A stretch of DNA of 64,000 nt from assembly GCA_963576475.1 (NCBI GenBank), contig OY754972.1, forward strand, positions 29,435,107-29,499,106, written 5' to 3'. The DNA is from Molanna angustata. Taxonomy: Eukaryota > Arthropoda > Insecta > Trichoptera > Molannidae. Below are positions 37,801-48,658 of the stretch, piece by piece. The translations under genes and the position numbers were made by a program. Position 1 is the stretch's first letter, and every line of letters begins with the position of its first letter. A model generated the notes under the pieces. The model made no database searches. It had not been told where the DNA came from and was given only the letters and a program-made list of their open reading frames with translations.

Positions 37801-38333
37801 TACGACGAGGCGTAACAACCTATGTTTAGGATATGTTTTGCTCGCATGCGGACGGGTTGATCCTTAAAAATGGACATCTCAACTTTTAGTGCATCTTCTA
37901 AGGGTGGGAAATGTCTTACCTCATTCATATGTCTCCTAGGGCTGGGCAAACATTTATAGCGTGCAATTTTTTACACCCGTCCCTCCATAAGTCACTGCTG
38001 AGCAGGGTGTTTTATCACCGTGCTGCAGTCATTCCGCGTTAACTTTGCGTAATAAAGAAAACGCGTCTACGGACTATTAATCAATTTTATTGTGAATTAT
38101 CGGAGCCCGTATCGGGCATGGCCCGCTGGTCCGCTGTCAAACGGCCTAATGCCTATTGCACGGTGTCAGATATAGGTATAGGAACTGGTAGCTAGGTATA
38201 GGTACCCTCCATTCATATTTTACCCATTAAATACGATTAAGAGCCTCGTAAAGAAGGAATGTTACCACTTTTCCGTGATTTTATGGAAATTCGAATGTTT
38301 CCTACTTTAGTTACAAATCAATTCTATAATTTT
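37801..38333. other. Unassigned sequence
   Basis: No gene recognised. A somewhat GC-richer patch at 38100-38170 contains GAGCCCGTATCGGGC, a short inverted repeat. Confidence 0.55.
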
Positions 38334-38490
38334 AATTGGGTTTTCAGTCTGGATCTGTGAGATACTTAATATGGTAAGTCTCCAGACTGGGGCAACTTCT
38401 TATTGAAAGTGTGTTAAATGAATATTTGACATATTACCTGTTAGTTGCCCGAGAAGCAATATAATAAAATAAATTAAATATTTTAGTGCA
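38334..38490 (+). mobile_element. SINE S2, 5'-truncated copy b
   Basis: Only the S2 tail: TTTTCAGTCTGGATCTGTGAG, AAGTCTCCAGACTGG, TATTACCTGTTAGTTGCCCG and an A/T-rich end, matching the tail of the 57.4 kb copy. The tRNA-like head is missing. Confidence 0.7.
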
Positions 38491-38544
38491 CTTAATAATC
38501 GAAATATTACTGGACACTCGATAATACTTTTGGGACTTCATGTT

Positions 38545-38595
38545 GCTCGAGATGGTTGGAAGAGATTGGCTAATGGCAATAAAACCCATGCTGCA
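38545..38595 (+). repeat. Dispersed GGTTGGAAG...GGCAATAAAACCC motif
   Basis: GATGGTTGGAAGAGATTGGC then ATGGCAATAAAACCC. Reverse-complement versions occur at 35540-35580, 47645-47690 and 57180-57215. I take it as the 3' end of a LINE family or a short dispersed repeat; the parent element is not in this window. Confidence 0.55.
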
Positions 38596-38700
38596 TAAAT
38601 AATAAGATAAGGAAAGACAAGGTGATGTGTAACTATCACGTTATAAGGTAATGCACACCCGCACACATTTCGCTAGTTACCTAACATTTTTAATTAATTA

Positions 38701-38868
38701 ATAAAAAAAATAACATGTTCTTGTTCAACAAGTGCATATACATCTACATTCCCTAAATTAAGCATAAATGCTTGTGCTATAGGTGAATGAAATCGGTAGA
38801 GGCAGGATTCGAACTCGCGACCACTGGATTACTAACACAGCGCGCTAACCGCTCTGCCATCGAACCAA
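38701..38868 (-). mobile_element. tRNA-derived SINE, family S1, copy b
   Basis: Same minus-strand layout as the copy at 771-952: head with GTTCGATGGCAGAGCGGTTA, anticodon-loop region GTTAGTAATCC, B box GTTCGAATCC, then the tail with AAGCATTTATGCTT, GGGAATGTAG and TTGTTGAACAAG. Confidence 0.85.
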
Positions 38869-39035
38869 CTAAAATTGTGAGGTATGTATTATTTTTTTTT
38901 TAAATTACGGAGAACGGTAGGTACGGTAAACCATACCACGTTAAAATACCGCGATGGTATGGATGAATTAATAATAAGATTTGTATAATATGTAGGTAAA
39001 GGGCCGTTTAATAATTCGTTGATATACAAGGCATT

Positions 39036-39150
39036 TGAACCTTTTGGCTCTTTTAGTGAGCTATCTGACTACTGATCCGGATGTCCCGGGTTTAGTTACC
39101 GGTGGAGACATTGTGTTTTCAGTCTGTATATGTTTCCACATGAGAACTGG
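39036..39150 (+). mobile_element. SINE S2, truncated copy c
   Basis: The tRNA-like head is recognisable from about 39045: TTAGTGAGCTATCTGACTAC, then GGGTTTAGTTACCGGTGGAG and ACATTGTGTTTTCAGTCTG. The sequence then departs from the family after about 39140. Confidence 0.65.
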
Positions 39151-42100
39151 AAAATCAAGGCACCTACAGTGCTTACCTACAATCTGTCATCTGATGCTTT
39201 ACGTGATCACTTTATGTGCTTTCGCAACGTTTCAATCAATTTTTTTTAAAGTTCATTATATTTTTTCAAAGATATTGCCATCTATTAAATGTCGAAGAAA
39301 CTTTTTCGTAACACACTCTATTGAGAAATTGGTTCATAAGCAATGAAAGCCACAGTTCTTATACATGAGGTAACAATACTTTCGCATAGATGTCACCCCT
39401 GAACGGCGCCGGAAATATATTTCATTTTCGGCTTGTCTACCTATTCGTACTAATATGTATGCAAATCGAATGATTTCCCGGTAATTCCTTAATATTCCTA
39501 CTTCGTCTCTATTGAGATATTAAAAAAATGTCATAAAAATATCATTGACTCCCGATAAGGGAAAAAATCCAATGTTTGCGTATATGCAACTATAAAAATA
39601 TTCGATATACAAAACTTCTTTAATTTGGTTATTTTATGTGGCGGAGAGTAAACCGTTGGCCACTTCCCAATTGTTTTACTGACACATCAAACGACTCAGA
39701 AAGAAATGTGTTAAAAATAAAAGTTACCTAATTAATATAGCGTTTTTATACACCATTGCGGGGGTTGCGAGTGGTGGGAAAAGCTTTGAAGTTATTTTTG
39801 TGCGAAAAAAGGCGAAAGTGGAATTATGTTGGTGAGAGGACTCGAAAAAATCTCAAAAAAAAACCTACGAGGAACAGCGGAGATAGATAAGACGGACGGA
39901 CCTTTGTCAAAGTTTGGCGAGGAAACGTGAAGAACATTCAAAGAGGCATTTAGAAGTAAAGGTGAACAACAATAGAAGCTTTTTCACACGCAGCGAATTC
40001 TCTGTAAGCTGTAAATCCCATTTACATACATTACCTTCTACTGCGCTTATTTATTTCTTACTTACACGGCTTGGCCAGGTTTTTTCATTATATCGGTTTA
40101 TGTAGGTATTTTACATAAGAAAATTAACTACAAATTATCATATCTCAGTAGCACATGAACGGAATGGAAGAAAAGATGCGGTATTTTATCGCAATATAAT
40201 CATTAGTATTGAAACGAGAGAGACAGAGTAAGAAGGTGGGGGGGGGGAGAGAGAAGCACAGACATTATTAATGCAAATTATAAACGAAATAGACGAAAAT
40301 ACTGTAGATATTTGTCGAAGATTTTTTTGAAACATCTTGAGACATTAAACCCTAGTGATTACCCATATCATGGATATAATTAACTATCATATAGAACTCG
40401 TGGGTAATCGTGAGGGTTTTGATTTCGCCGGTTGAACCAGACTTGCCCTCCTGGTAGATATACTAATAAAATTTTAAACCTGTATGGCTTTAAAACCATA
40501 TTGACAAGTTGATGATGTTGTAAACATTTAATGGAAATTTTGGATAGCATTATTTATATTATTTTTAGTGATAGTTAATTTGGTATATTCCACACCACAT
40601 TACCACATTTATGAGTACGTAGTTTCAAAATTATTTCTAGAGATAATTGATAAGGTACATCCAATAAATTTAAAACACATTAACAAGTACAATAATGATA
40701 ACATTTTATGGTAAATTTTGGGTAGTTGCATAATTATTTCTAGAGATAATCAATCGCTACATTCCACAAATTCAAACCTACATGACCTAAAACACACTAG
40801 CAAGTATGATGTGAGCATTTAATGGCAAATGTATATCGATTTATTATATAATATTCATAATATTTAACGATGGAGAGGATGGAGACATATCCATTAGTGA
40901 CATGGTACCCCCTCTCTCCTCTTCTGTCCTCTTCTTCTTCTTCTTGCACCATCATCATGTAAATGAAAACAACCACATTCACCTCGCCCACCCCCCACAT
41001 TATGATCTCAAATTTTCTAGAAGGGTACTAGGGGTTGCGAGGCGCCATTCAGGTTATTGCTCGTTGGAAGGGTTGCCAGTTTTCAGCCAACTTTACGTCT
41101 TACATATCGGTACCAAGTCGAACATAAATTATTATGCTATAAAATAGGATGGACACACTACGGTTAAATTCGAATGTACTTAACATCCCATTTCACTATA
41201 ATCGAAATCAAATATTTAATATTTCAAATAGGTTAACTTTATGTATAAATCAAATGATATAAGACATTCCTGAATAAAGAACTATCTACATATAAAACTC
41301 ACGACGTATCCTTAAGAAAACGGATGTGCACTGTTACATTATTGGTATTTTTTAATAATATTGTTGACAAACTAACTAACACTACAAATTTTGGCTTTAA
41401 ACGAAAACATAAGCAATACAAATCGTATAAAAACTGGCAAATAACCAATGAAAACATAAACTAAATAATGAATAAGTAAATAGATCTCAGCATGATCTTT
41501 AGACAAACAAAAAAAAATCACGTCGCATTGATTTTCTCCTCCGTTGTTAAAGTCAGTTAAAATGCAATAACGAGCTTTTCCAGAAAGTGTTCAAATTTGA
41601 AATTTCTGTTGAAAAAATTAGCTTTTTTAAACTACTCTCTGATTGAGCTTAACTCGAAACACGATGTCTCAAAAATTGTACGAATTCACAATGATTAGGC
41701 TGTGTTTCTCGAACAAAGATCAAAGTAAAAATATAATAAATGGACAATTCGATTTCATAAAATTGTCTATGTCTATGGTTGTTTCATCGAAATCTAATGC
41801 CGTCAAATGAAGTAATTTTAAAAAATTTTATGATATCAAAATATTTTAACTTTTTATACGATTACTGATACTTTTGTCCAAACAACCCAGCCTAGAGTAT
41901 TAACTATGTTAATAATGCACAGAGAGTTAAAATTTCGACGCGATTAAAAATAACATTATTTGATGTAATTTTTTTATGGACTAATTCAAACTAAATATGC
42001 ATAATAAGGTGAAATTATAAAAAAACAATCCTTGCATCCTAAGCAACTAACCAAGTGTTTCCAGCCCAGAGAAGCAATATTTGCCTGAGAATGAATTTAA

Positions 42101-42498
42101 ATTTATCGAATATTTTTGAACAGATGCATGTACGCAAACATTGAATATATCCCTGTCGGAAGTCAATAATATTTTTGACAAATATTTAACATATCGATAG
42201 AGACAAAGTAAATATAACATACAACGATAACGATAGGCACAACGATATTTCTTCGTTACTTCATAGATGACGATAGTAAAAACGTCTTTTTTTCAAAACG
42301 AACAGCTTCTTATTATTAAAATATATAGAACATTCAAAATTGCATTAGTAAGGTAACTCAATAAGAAGGCATAATTGGTGAACGTTGTGCAAGCGCATAA
42401 AGTGATCGCGTAAACCAGACGATAACGTTGGTGCCTTGAGTTCCTGCTTATTCTATAATTTTCTAACTTATTCTCTATTGAGATGTTGAAAATTTAAA
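39151..42498. other. Unassigned 3.3 kb AT-rich region
   Basis: I see no gene or full element. Minor items: a possible right-end fragment of the HINE-like family at 39638-39678; a GTGGGGGGGGGGAGAGAG run near 40236-40255; and a pyrimidine-rich tract near 40908-40948 (CCTCTTCTTCTTCTTCTT). Short frames across these tracts are low complexity and unlikely to be coding. Confidence 0.6.
39638..39678 (+). repeat. Possible right-end fragment of the HINE-like family
   Basis: GTGGCGGAGAGTAAACCG then TTGGCCACTTCCCAATTG resembles the GTGGAGAGTTTAGTG / TTGGCCACAACCCACTCG terminus at 34754-34790 and 48619-48655. It is diverged and isolated; no matching left end was found nearby. Confidence 0.45.
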
Positions 42499-42580
42499 TT
42501 TATGCTTATTTTGTAAATATAATGAAGATGTACTTGTTTAACAAGGACATATTATTCAAAATATTTTTTTTATATTTTTT
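42499..42580 (+). repeat. SINE S1 3' fragment, copy d
   Basis: TTTATGCTTATTTTG, GAAGATGTACTTGTTTAAC and AAGGACATATTATTC match the S1 tail (50308-50375). No tRNA head. The poly-T that follows combines with downstream A-runs into a 15 bp AT stem (about 42563-42598). Confidence 0.65.
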
Positions 42581-42599
42581 TTTAAATATAAAAAAAATG

Positions 42600-43068
42600 A
42601 TTTTGAGTATTCAAAATGTGACAACCCTCACTAGAGGTGAGAAAGGTGGTTGAGTGCAATACAGCGCCACTTGTATATGACACCTGTGCAAAACTCGGGA
42701 AGACATTGTATGAAGAAATAGAAAGCATACGAGAAAACTGATTCATATGGAGTATGTATACAACTGTAAAAGGACATAATAGCGAACATTTTTAGAAATG
42801 TAAAAACAACTTGTGATGTAAATAATATCACACCAGTGTATAAACACTAAGCATATTTTTTGACTGAATGTATTCATTTTTGTTCCGCACTACCCCAAAG
42901 AGATCAAGTCAAGTTGGTCAGTCAGTTGAGATTGTATTCTTACAGTTTCGTCAGTATGTATGTTATCTCTATGATATTTGGGGGTATGATGTCAACAAAG
43001 TAGTATTTCAAGTATTGAAACCCAGGAAGGACGGATAAGAATGAAATCTGACTTACTTCTCAAGTTAT
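42600..43068. other. Unassigned sequence
   Basis: No gene or recognised element. Confidence 0.55.
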
Positions 43069-43372
43069 TATTTTTACTCTCCACACTATGAAATAGTGGA
43101 GAGTCATGATTTCACAATTTTTAAGCGTATTTTTTTACATCAATTTCTTAACAAGTATCAAGTAGAGAGTGCACACTATGAGTTTCGTCATGATGTGTTT
43201 GTATGTATGCCGTACGGCGTACGGATTATCCTTTTTGTGTCCTCTCTACTGCCCAAACTATAAGTTCGATCGACTTCATATGTGTAAAGTCATATGTGTA
43301 AAGTGCATAGACCTAGAGCTGATTAATTTTCCATAGACAACTTTTAATTTCTTCTCTATGATTTCATCAATT
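43069..43372 (+). mobile_element. HINE-like element, 3'-truncated copy
   Basis: Left end TATTTTTACTCTCCACAC, hairpin partner GTGGAGAGTCATGATTTC, then the conserved head block, a reduced GTACGGCGTACGG minisatellite and CTCTCTACTGCCCAAAC. It stops in the first pre-satellite block near TTCTCTATGATTTCATCA. No right end. Confidence 0.8.
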
Positions 43373-43384
43373 TCCATTCGATTT

Positions 43385-43417
43385 ATAAAGCAACTCGCTC
43401 ACGCGAGTCGCTATTAC
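43385..43417. repeat. Short GC-rich palindromic repeat, copy 1
   Basis: AGCAACTCGCTCACGCGAGT, followed by CGCTATTA, is a self-complementary stretch in otherwise AT-rich DNA. The reverse complement of essentially the same sequence lies at 53607-53638. Probably a terminus of a small inverted-repeat element. Confidence 0.5.
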
Positions 43418-43452
43418 TTGATAGTCTAACGGAGATTTTCGTACAATTAATA

Positions 43453-43726
43453 AATTGAGAGACGTACCCTAAATGACATGACAACACTACACAAAATAAT
43501 CAATAGCACTTTTGACTGCCCAGCACTCGGAAGCGCAATTGACATACATGCACCACTCAGATGCCTACGTAATAATTTACTCTCCCTCCCCTCAACTTCA
43601 AACACAAATGCAGGATTTAGGAAACCAACTAACAGAATGTGCAATGAATACAACAAAACCTTCCCAGACACACACACACACACACACATCTTCTCCAAAT
43701 CATACGCAGCATTCAAACAAACATGA
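43453..43726 (+). pseudogene. LINE RT C-terminal fragment (jockey/I-like) with an AC run in the frame
   Basis: Reads MTTLHKIINSTFDCPALGSA, then IDIHAPLRCLRNNLLSLP, then CNEYNKTF and IFSKSYAAFKQT. The L.KIIN...DCP.L...I...AP.R.LR order is the conserved tail of jockey/I-group polymerases. An (ACAC)n run at 43670-43688 is embedded in the frame and encodes THTHTH. It lies directly downstream of the truncated HINE-like copy. Confidence 0.7.
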
Positions 43727-43954
43727 AATACGACACATTCAAAAATCATCACCACAACACGCGATGACATAAAATACATACACATACACATACTACTTGT
43801 ACTATTGAATTATGGCTCCTTAATATTAATTTCAATTTTTAACTATTCTTATGTTTTTGTATGATTATTGTTTTTTTTTTCCCTAATGTTTTTGTATAAT
43901 CTAAAATATAATGACACGTTATGGGATAGTATAATTTTATTTTGTTGTATTGCT

Positions 43955-44467
43955 AGATTACTGTAATGGCATCTATGATGGATTGCCAAAGTATCAACTC
44001 GATAGATTACAGATGGTGTTTAATGCAGCGGCAAGGCTCATTTATGGAGTGGAAAAAGATGTCACATAACTCCACTACTTAACGAATTGCACTGGTTGAA
44101 GTGTCCAGAGCGAGTTGACTACAAAATCTGCTTAACGGTGTTTAATGCTTTAAATAACCTAGCACCACAATACATACAAGAGCTGTGTCAGAGAAAAGAT
44201 CTCTCTGGGAGGCATCTCACACTTAGGTCTCCTTTAGGGAGTTGGACAGAGCCAATAAAGCGGCTTACTATGATCGATGCTTTGGTGTGAGTTGTCCTAT
44301 AAAGTGGAATAAATTGCCTCTAGATGTCCGCAGTGCAAATAGTAAGAGCACTTTCTCTAAAGGACTGAAAACAGCTTTGTTTCGTAGAGCTATCTTAATA
44401 TGATCTTGAATGATCTTGAATCATTAAACGGCGCTATACAAATTATTATTATTATTATATTATTATT
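43955..44467 (+). pseudogene. L2/CR1-like LINE 3' fragment with (ATT)n tail
   Basis: Encodes LDYCNGIYDGLPKYQLDRLQ and NAAARLIYG, then after a frameshift LLNELHWLKCPERVDYKICL. A gap of about 22 bp near 44230 precedes KWNKLPLDVRS-like codons. It is the same family as 46770-47450 but more decayed. The 3' end reads GGCGCTATACAAATTATTATT and runs into an ATT microsatellite, the typical end of L2-group LINEs. Confidence 0.82.
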
Positions 44468-44985
44468 ACCAACGGCTAATTTTAAACAATACTCTAAACA
44501 ATATTTACATATAATCTGAACCTAAACATAACCCGTCATAATTTTGAGATTTCTCGGTAGAAATCCGAACGATGCGTTGACCCAATTAAAATTTACCTCT
44601 GTTATAATATCTTCTCAATTCATTCAAAGTGGTTTTCAATTTCTTGACAACCAATACATAACAATCATAGTTTTCAACTTTAATACATTTACCCTAAATA
44701 CCAATACTTATGTCGGGGCTCGAAGCAGACCAAAATAAATCGGAACTCCGGTTTGAAAAACTTTTTGCACTACAGAAAATAAAATGTTAATCATTGAAAT
44801 TTCTCCATTCAATATGAATGTACCCACCTATCTCTAGATCTATCCTGAACTTATCTCTACCTATGTCCTAGATCCTAGACAGCTGTTTTTGAAATCTGCA
44901 TTTATTCATTTCCAAATGAATATAACTGCGTAGTAGAAGCCAACAAACGCGTATCACTAGGCAAGCAAATTTACTGAACTTCTCT
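44468..44985. other. Unassigned sequence
   Basis: No gene or recognised element. Confidence 0.55.
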
Positions 44986-45150
44986 GTGTCTATAATGAAC
45001 ACCTCGTTGGGACAGAAACGTTTTGGGGTCATTGCTCCTAGAAAATTCATTCAAGTTCGACATAAAATGAATCAAAAGGTAAATATTCATGCATTTAAAA
45101 CTAAAATAAAAGAAATGGCTCTTAGTATCAGGCAGACACTATGCAGAGGA
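44986..45150 (+). pseudogene. Possible LINE C-terminal remnant
   Basis: Within a 125-codon frame (44986-45363), TSLGQKRFGVIAPRKF and VNIHAFKTKIKEMAL loosely match the G.RSF...AP..(F/W)N...F(K)..LK tail of jockey-type polymerases. The rest of the frame is hydrophobic and unlike anything I recognise. Weak call; it could be chance. Confidence 0.3.
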
Positions 45151-45742
45151 GATTTTCCACACATAACTTTCGACCCCATACTTTATTTTGCACTAAGTAT
45201 ATTAGTGCATTTTTTAATATTATGTTTTTTTATTGTTATTTGTAATTCTATCACTTTTTATGTACGAATGATGTTAGCATTAACTAATATAGTGTCACTG
45301 TCTCGTGATGCATTGGCCCCGGCACAGATTTATTTGCCTAGTGGGGTATTACAGATTCAATAATTTATTTTAATGTCTATCAGTGTATGTATAAATAAAT
45401 AAATTAAATTAATATAATGATTTTTTAAAACAAATTTCAATAAAATCGTGCCTGATAAAAAATTTTATAATTTTTGTCATCGAATATCATTTATTAATGT
45501 CCCTATATTGATATAATTTTTAATATCTACTGTACCTATTGGTCGAATTTTATTTCGCTACTTCCACCGCAACCCGATCGGCATATGGGGACTGTAAACG
45601 GCCCCTTCACAGAACGCTAAGTGAGCAACAAGAACTAATGATTCATAGCACGAAAAGTAGCTCATGGAGGCCTCTAGATTTACAATCTCGGCACCATAGT
45701 GCAAAAAAAAAACAATCGTCGAATGTTTCGGATGAATTTCGC

Positions 45743-45857
45743 GGATCCAGACTAAAAACACTATTAAAAAAATGTCTCCACCTGGAATCGAAACCGGGAT
45801 CTATCATTCAGTAGACACCTAATATTCAATAGTCAATTGTGACACGAAGGCCGTCAA
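45743..45857 (-). mobile_element. SINE S2, copy d
   Basis: Minus-strand reading: a head with GACGGCCTTCGTGTC, a B-box region CGGTTTCGATTCCAGGTGG, then AGACATTTTTTTAATAGTG and TTTTTAGTCTGGATCCGCG. This matches the S2 head and the start of its tail. Confidence 0.7.
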
Positions 45858-46769
45858 CGCCTTGTCGCTAATGCAATATTTATTTTACATTAACATCTAC
45901 AGAAATGTGATTTAGAAGATTTAATTTTGAGCACCCGCTTCCATGAATTTTAAACGTAAATACAGATCCACAGTTTCGCTGTAATATTTGGAAATAAATT
46001 TATAGACAAAAAACGTCCGTTTTTGTAAAAATTTCGAGCTCTGTTTTGTGTGAATATTTTGCTAGTCGGAAATAGATTCTGGTAATCAAATACTAGGGAG
46101 TACGTATCGAAAACTATAAATCTCTCAGACAAATATTAATTGTTGGAAGCTTTTACTTAATGATTTGAGGCGGTCCTATCACCCCGTGACCCGAAAGGCT
46201 CCCAGCTACCCTCTACCCTCTGCCCTCTGTATAGGTACCGGAGAATACTACCATCAACTTAAGTGCGAAGGGGTTGTTGGGTACCTATGTACATATTTTT
46301 GGTTCGACCTCCCATGTAATTGGAAAGCTCCCCACATCCACCACAAAGCGAGAATGTGTACATCGTACGGTTCAACAGTTTTTTTTTATTCTATGAAAAA
46401 AAACTAGATTCCAAAAAATCATTCAAAATTCCATCGAACACGCTTTCAAGTTTAGATGTGCAAACAGAAAGGACTCAATGCCTCAAAATACAGATTATTT
46501 TTCAGCATTATCGTGGATAATAAAGTCGGCTACCGTTCAATATTAGTTTCGAACTGAAATCCATTCCTGATTCGAGTTCGAAAATTAATTAATAAAATAG
46601 AACAAAGTATAAACTAAATTATAATGCACGTTATTTTTATACTTTCTCAATTAACTTTACTGTCTTTCTATACAACCAGTTTTATTCCCGACGAAAATGT
46701 ATGTTTCCGGATTAATTCATTTGATATTATGATAAAATTTAATATTTATTTATTTAGTTCTGCCAGTAT
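45858..46769. other. Unassigned sequence
   Basis: No gene or recognised element. Short frames lack motifs. Confidence 0.55.
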
Positions 46770-47450
46770 TTAATTCTTGGGTGTAGTACACTTAGACAAT
46801 AAGTTGTCACTTGATCTGCAAATCTCTAAAACGATCAGTTCATGTTTTTTTAAACTAAGATAACTGCTGAATATTCATCGAAGCTTGTCCGAGAATGAGA
46901 CAAAACATTAATAAATGCATTCGTCGTGTCTCAGCTTGATTATTGCAATGGCATATATGCTGGATTGCCTATGTATCAGCTCGATAGATTACATATGGTA
47001 TTTAATGCAGCAGCAAGGCTCATTTACGGTACAGAAAAACGATATCAAATAACACCACTACTAAACGAACTACACTGGTTGAAGTGTCCAGAGCGAGTTG
47101 ACTACAAAATTTGTTTGACGGTGTTAAATGCTTTAAATAACCTGGCACCACAACACATTCAAGAGCTTTGTCAGAGAAAAGAACTATCTGGGAGACATCT
47201 CACACTCGGGTCTTCTAGATCACAAAGAAACAACTCCCTAAAGGAGTTGGACAGAGCCAACAAAGCGACTTACTTCGATCGATGTTTTAGTGTGAGTGGT
47301 CCTTTAAAGTGGAATAGATTGCCTGCAGATGTCCGCAGTGTACAAAGCATGAGAACTTTCTCTGAAGGACTGAAAACAGCTTTGTTTCGTACAGCAACAT
47401 AAGACAGAATATAAGCGCCTTTGGAATGATCCTGAATTAGTTTATTGAAC
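46770..47450 (+). pseudogene. L2/CR1-like LINE RT C-terminal fragment
   Basis: From about 46777 the codons read LGVVHLDNKLSLDLQISKTI, with a stop shortly after, then FVVSQLDYCNGIYAGLPMYQ, NAAARLIYGTEKR, LHWLKCPERVDYKICL, LNNLAPQHIQELC, FSVSGPLKWNRLPADVRSV and FSEGLKTALFRTA, with a stop at 47400-47402. This is the contiguous tail of an L2/CR1-group ORF2 beyond the catalytic YADD region, which is absent. Apart from the stop near 46860 the last 158 codons are open, so this copy is younger than the relative at 44.0 kb. Confidence 0.85.
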
Positions 47451-47462
47451 AAGATGCCATAT

Positions 47463-47600
47463 TCTGGAGACTTGCGATGTTTATTTTGTCAAGATCCAGA
47501 CTGAAAACACAATTAAAAACTGTCTCTCCGTCGGGAATCGAACCCGGGTATCTTTGGATCAGCTTAAAAATACCTAGCCAACTAAGCCTCAAAGGTCAAC
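47463..47600 (-). mobile_element. SINE S2, copy e
   Basis: Minus-strand reading: a head ending in a well-preserved B box (ACCCGGGTTCGATTCCCGAC), then GGAGAGACAGTTTTTAATTG, TTTTCAGTCTGGATC, and the tail through AAGTCTCCAGA at 47463. A dispersed CAATTTCTTCCAACCAACCG motif follows at 47670. Confidence 0.75.
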
Positions 47601-47719
47601 ACAATATATTAGAGAATATACTTCATGTACATTATTATGTATAAAATGGCGGGTTTATTGCCATAAGGCAATTTCTTCCAACCAACCGAAGCAAAGTGAG
47701 GCCATAAATACTGCAGTGG

Positions 47720-48055
47720 TATATACATTAAATTTATAACAAAAAACAATCATAAATATGTAACATTAAATGTAAAATCACAGCAGCAAAGAAAGAAGGG
47801 AGATAGAGGTTGTGGAAGGAGTGTCAATTAAAAGTTATTAGACAGGTATAACAGCTTTAGTCTTTTTTTAGTTTGATCAATTGTGACAATAATGCTTTAT
47901 TATTGCATAAAACCAGGAATCATTTTATGAATTACTTTTTACTTTGAGACGAGTGTCTTATTTTTTTTTTGTTCCAATTGATAAAAAAAAAATTCCTATC
48001 AGTATATTGACAATATGTAGTTTATGAGTGTTTCTCAAAATTAACTAACACCAAT
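47720..48055. other. Unassigned AT-rich sequence
   Basis: No gene or recognised element. Confidence 0.55.
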
Positions 48056-48658
48056 TATTTTTACTCTCCACTACCAACTATGGAATAGTGGAGAGTCATG
48101 ATTTCACAATTTTTAAACGTATTTTTTTTACATCAATTTCTCAATGGGTATCATGTAGAGAGTGTATACTTTGAGTTTCATCGTGATGTTTTTGTGTGTA
48201 TGCCGTACACAAATTTGAAAATTTGTGTCCTCTGTACAGCCCAAACCAAATGACTGATGGACTTCATATTGATACCATATGTGTGAAGTACATAAACTTA
48301 GAACTGATTAGTTTTCCATAGACAACAGTTTATTATTTCTCTATGATTTCATCTGTTAAAACTTTAAAAATTCTCTCACGACCTGGAAATTTGAGATATT
48401 TTCATTTTATTTGAATTATTTATGCGAAAAAAAGAATTTTCACAAAACTGCATTCAGAGTTTGCCAACCTTAAATATCCTTTCAATAATTATGTTTCTAT
48501 TAATCGATATTTTGTATGAAAAATATATAGGAGAATTTTTATGTTTAGCAATGTTTAGTTACATATTTGATTTCATATTGATATTAGAGTGTAATATTAG
48601 CAGGGAAGCTTCATTGTGTAGTGGAGAGTTTAGTGTTGGCCACAACCCACTCGTTTTT
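48056..48658 (+). mobile_element. HINE-like element, complete 603 bp copy with a single core unit
   Basis: Left end TATTTTTACTCTCCACTAC, right end GTAGTGGAGAGTTTAGTG, then the GTGTTG-GCCA-CAACCCAC hairpin and TCGTTTTT. The subterminal inverted repeat is 12 bp perfect (ACTCTCCACTAC / GTAGTGGAGAGT). The core (about 48230-48600) holds one unit with CTCTGTACAGCCCAAAC, GACTTCATATTGATA, GAACTGATTAGTTTTCC and TTCTCTCACGACCTGG. This is the same unit seen in duplicate at the left edge of the 31 kb array and the likely ancestor of the satellite monomer. No coding capacity; non-autonomous. Confidence 0.85.

Noticed and set aside
40797..41000. Glu-rich frame near 40.9 kb
   Set aside because: It is the reverse translation of a low-complexity CTT-rich pyrimidine tract.
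42563..42598. 15 bp AT-only hairpin
   Set aside because: It is made of homopolymer T and A runs at a SINE 3' end; such stems arise easily by slippage and chance.
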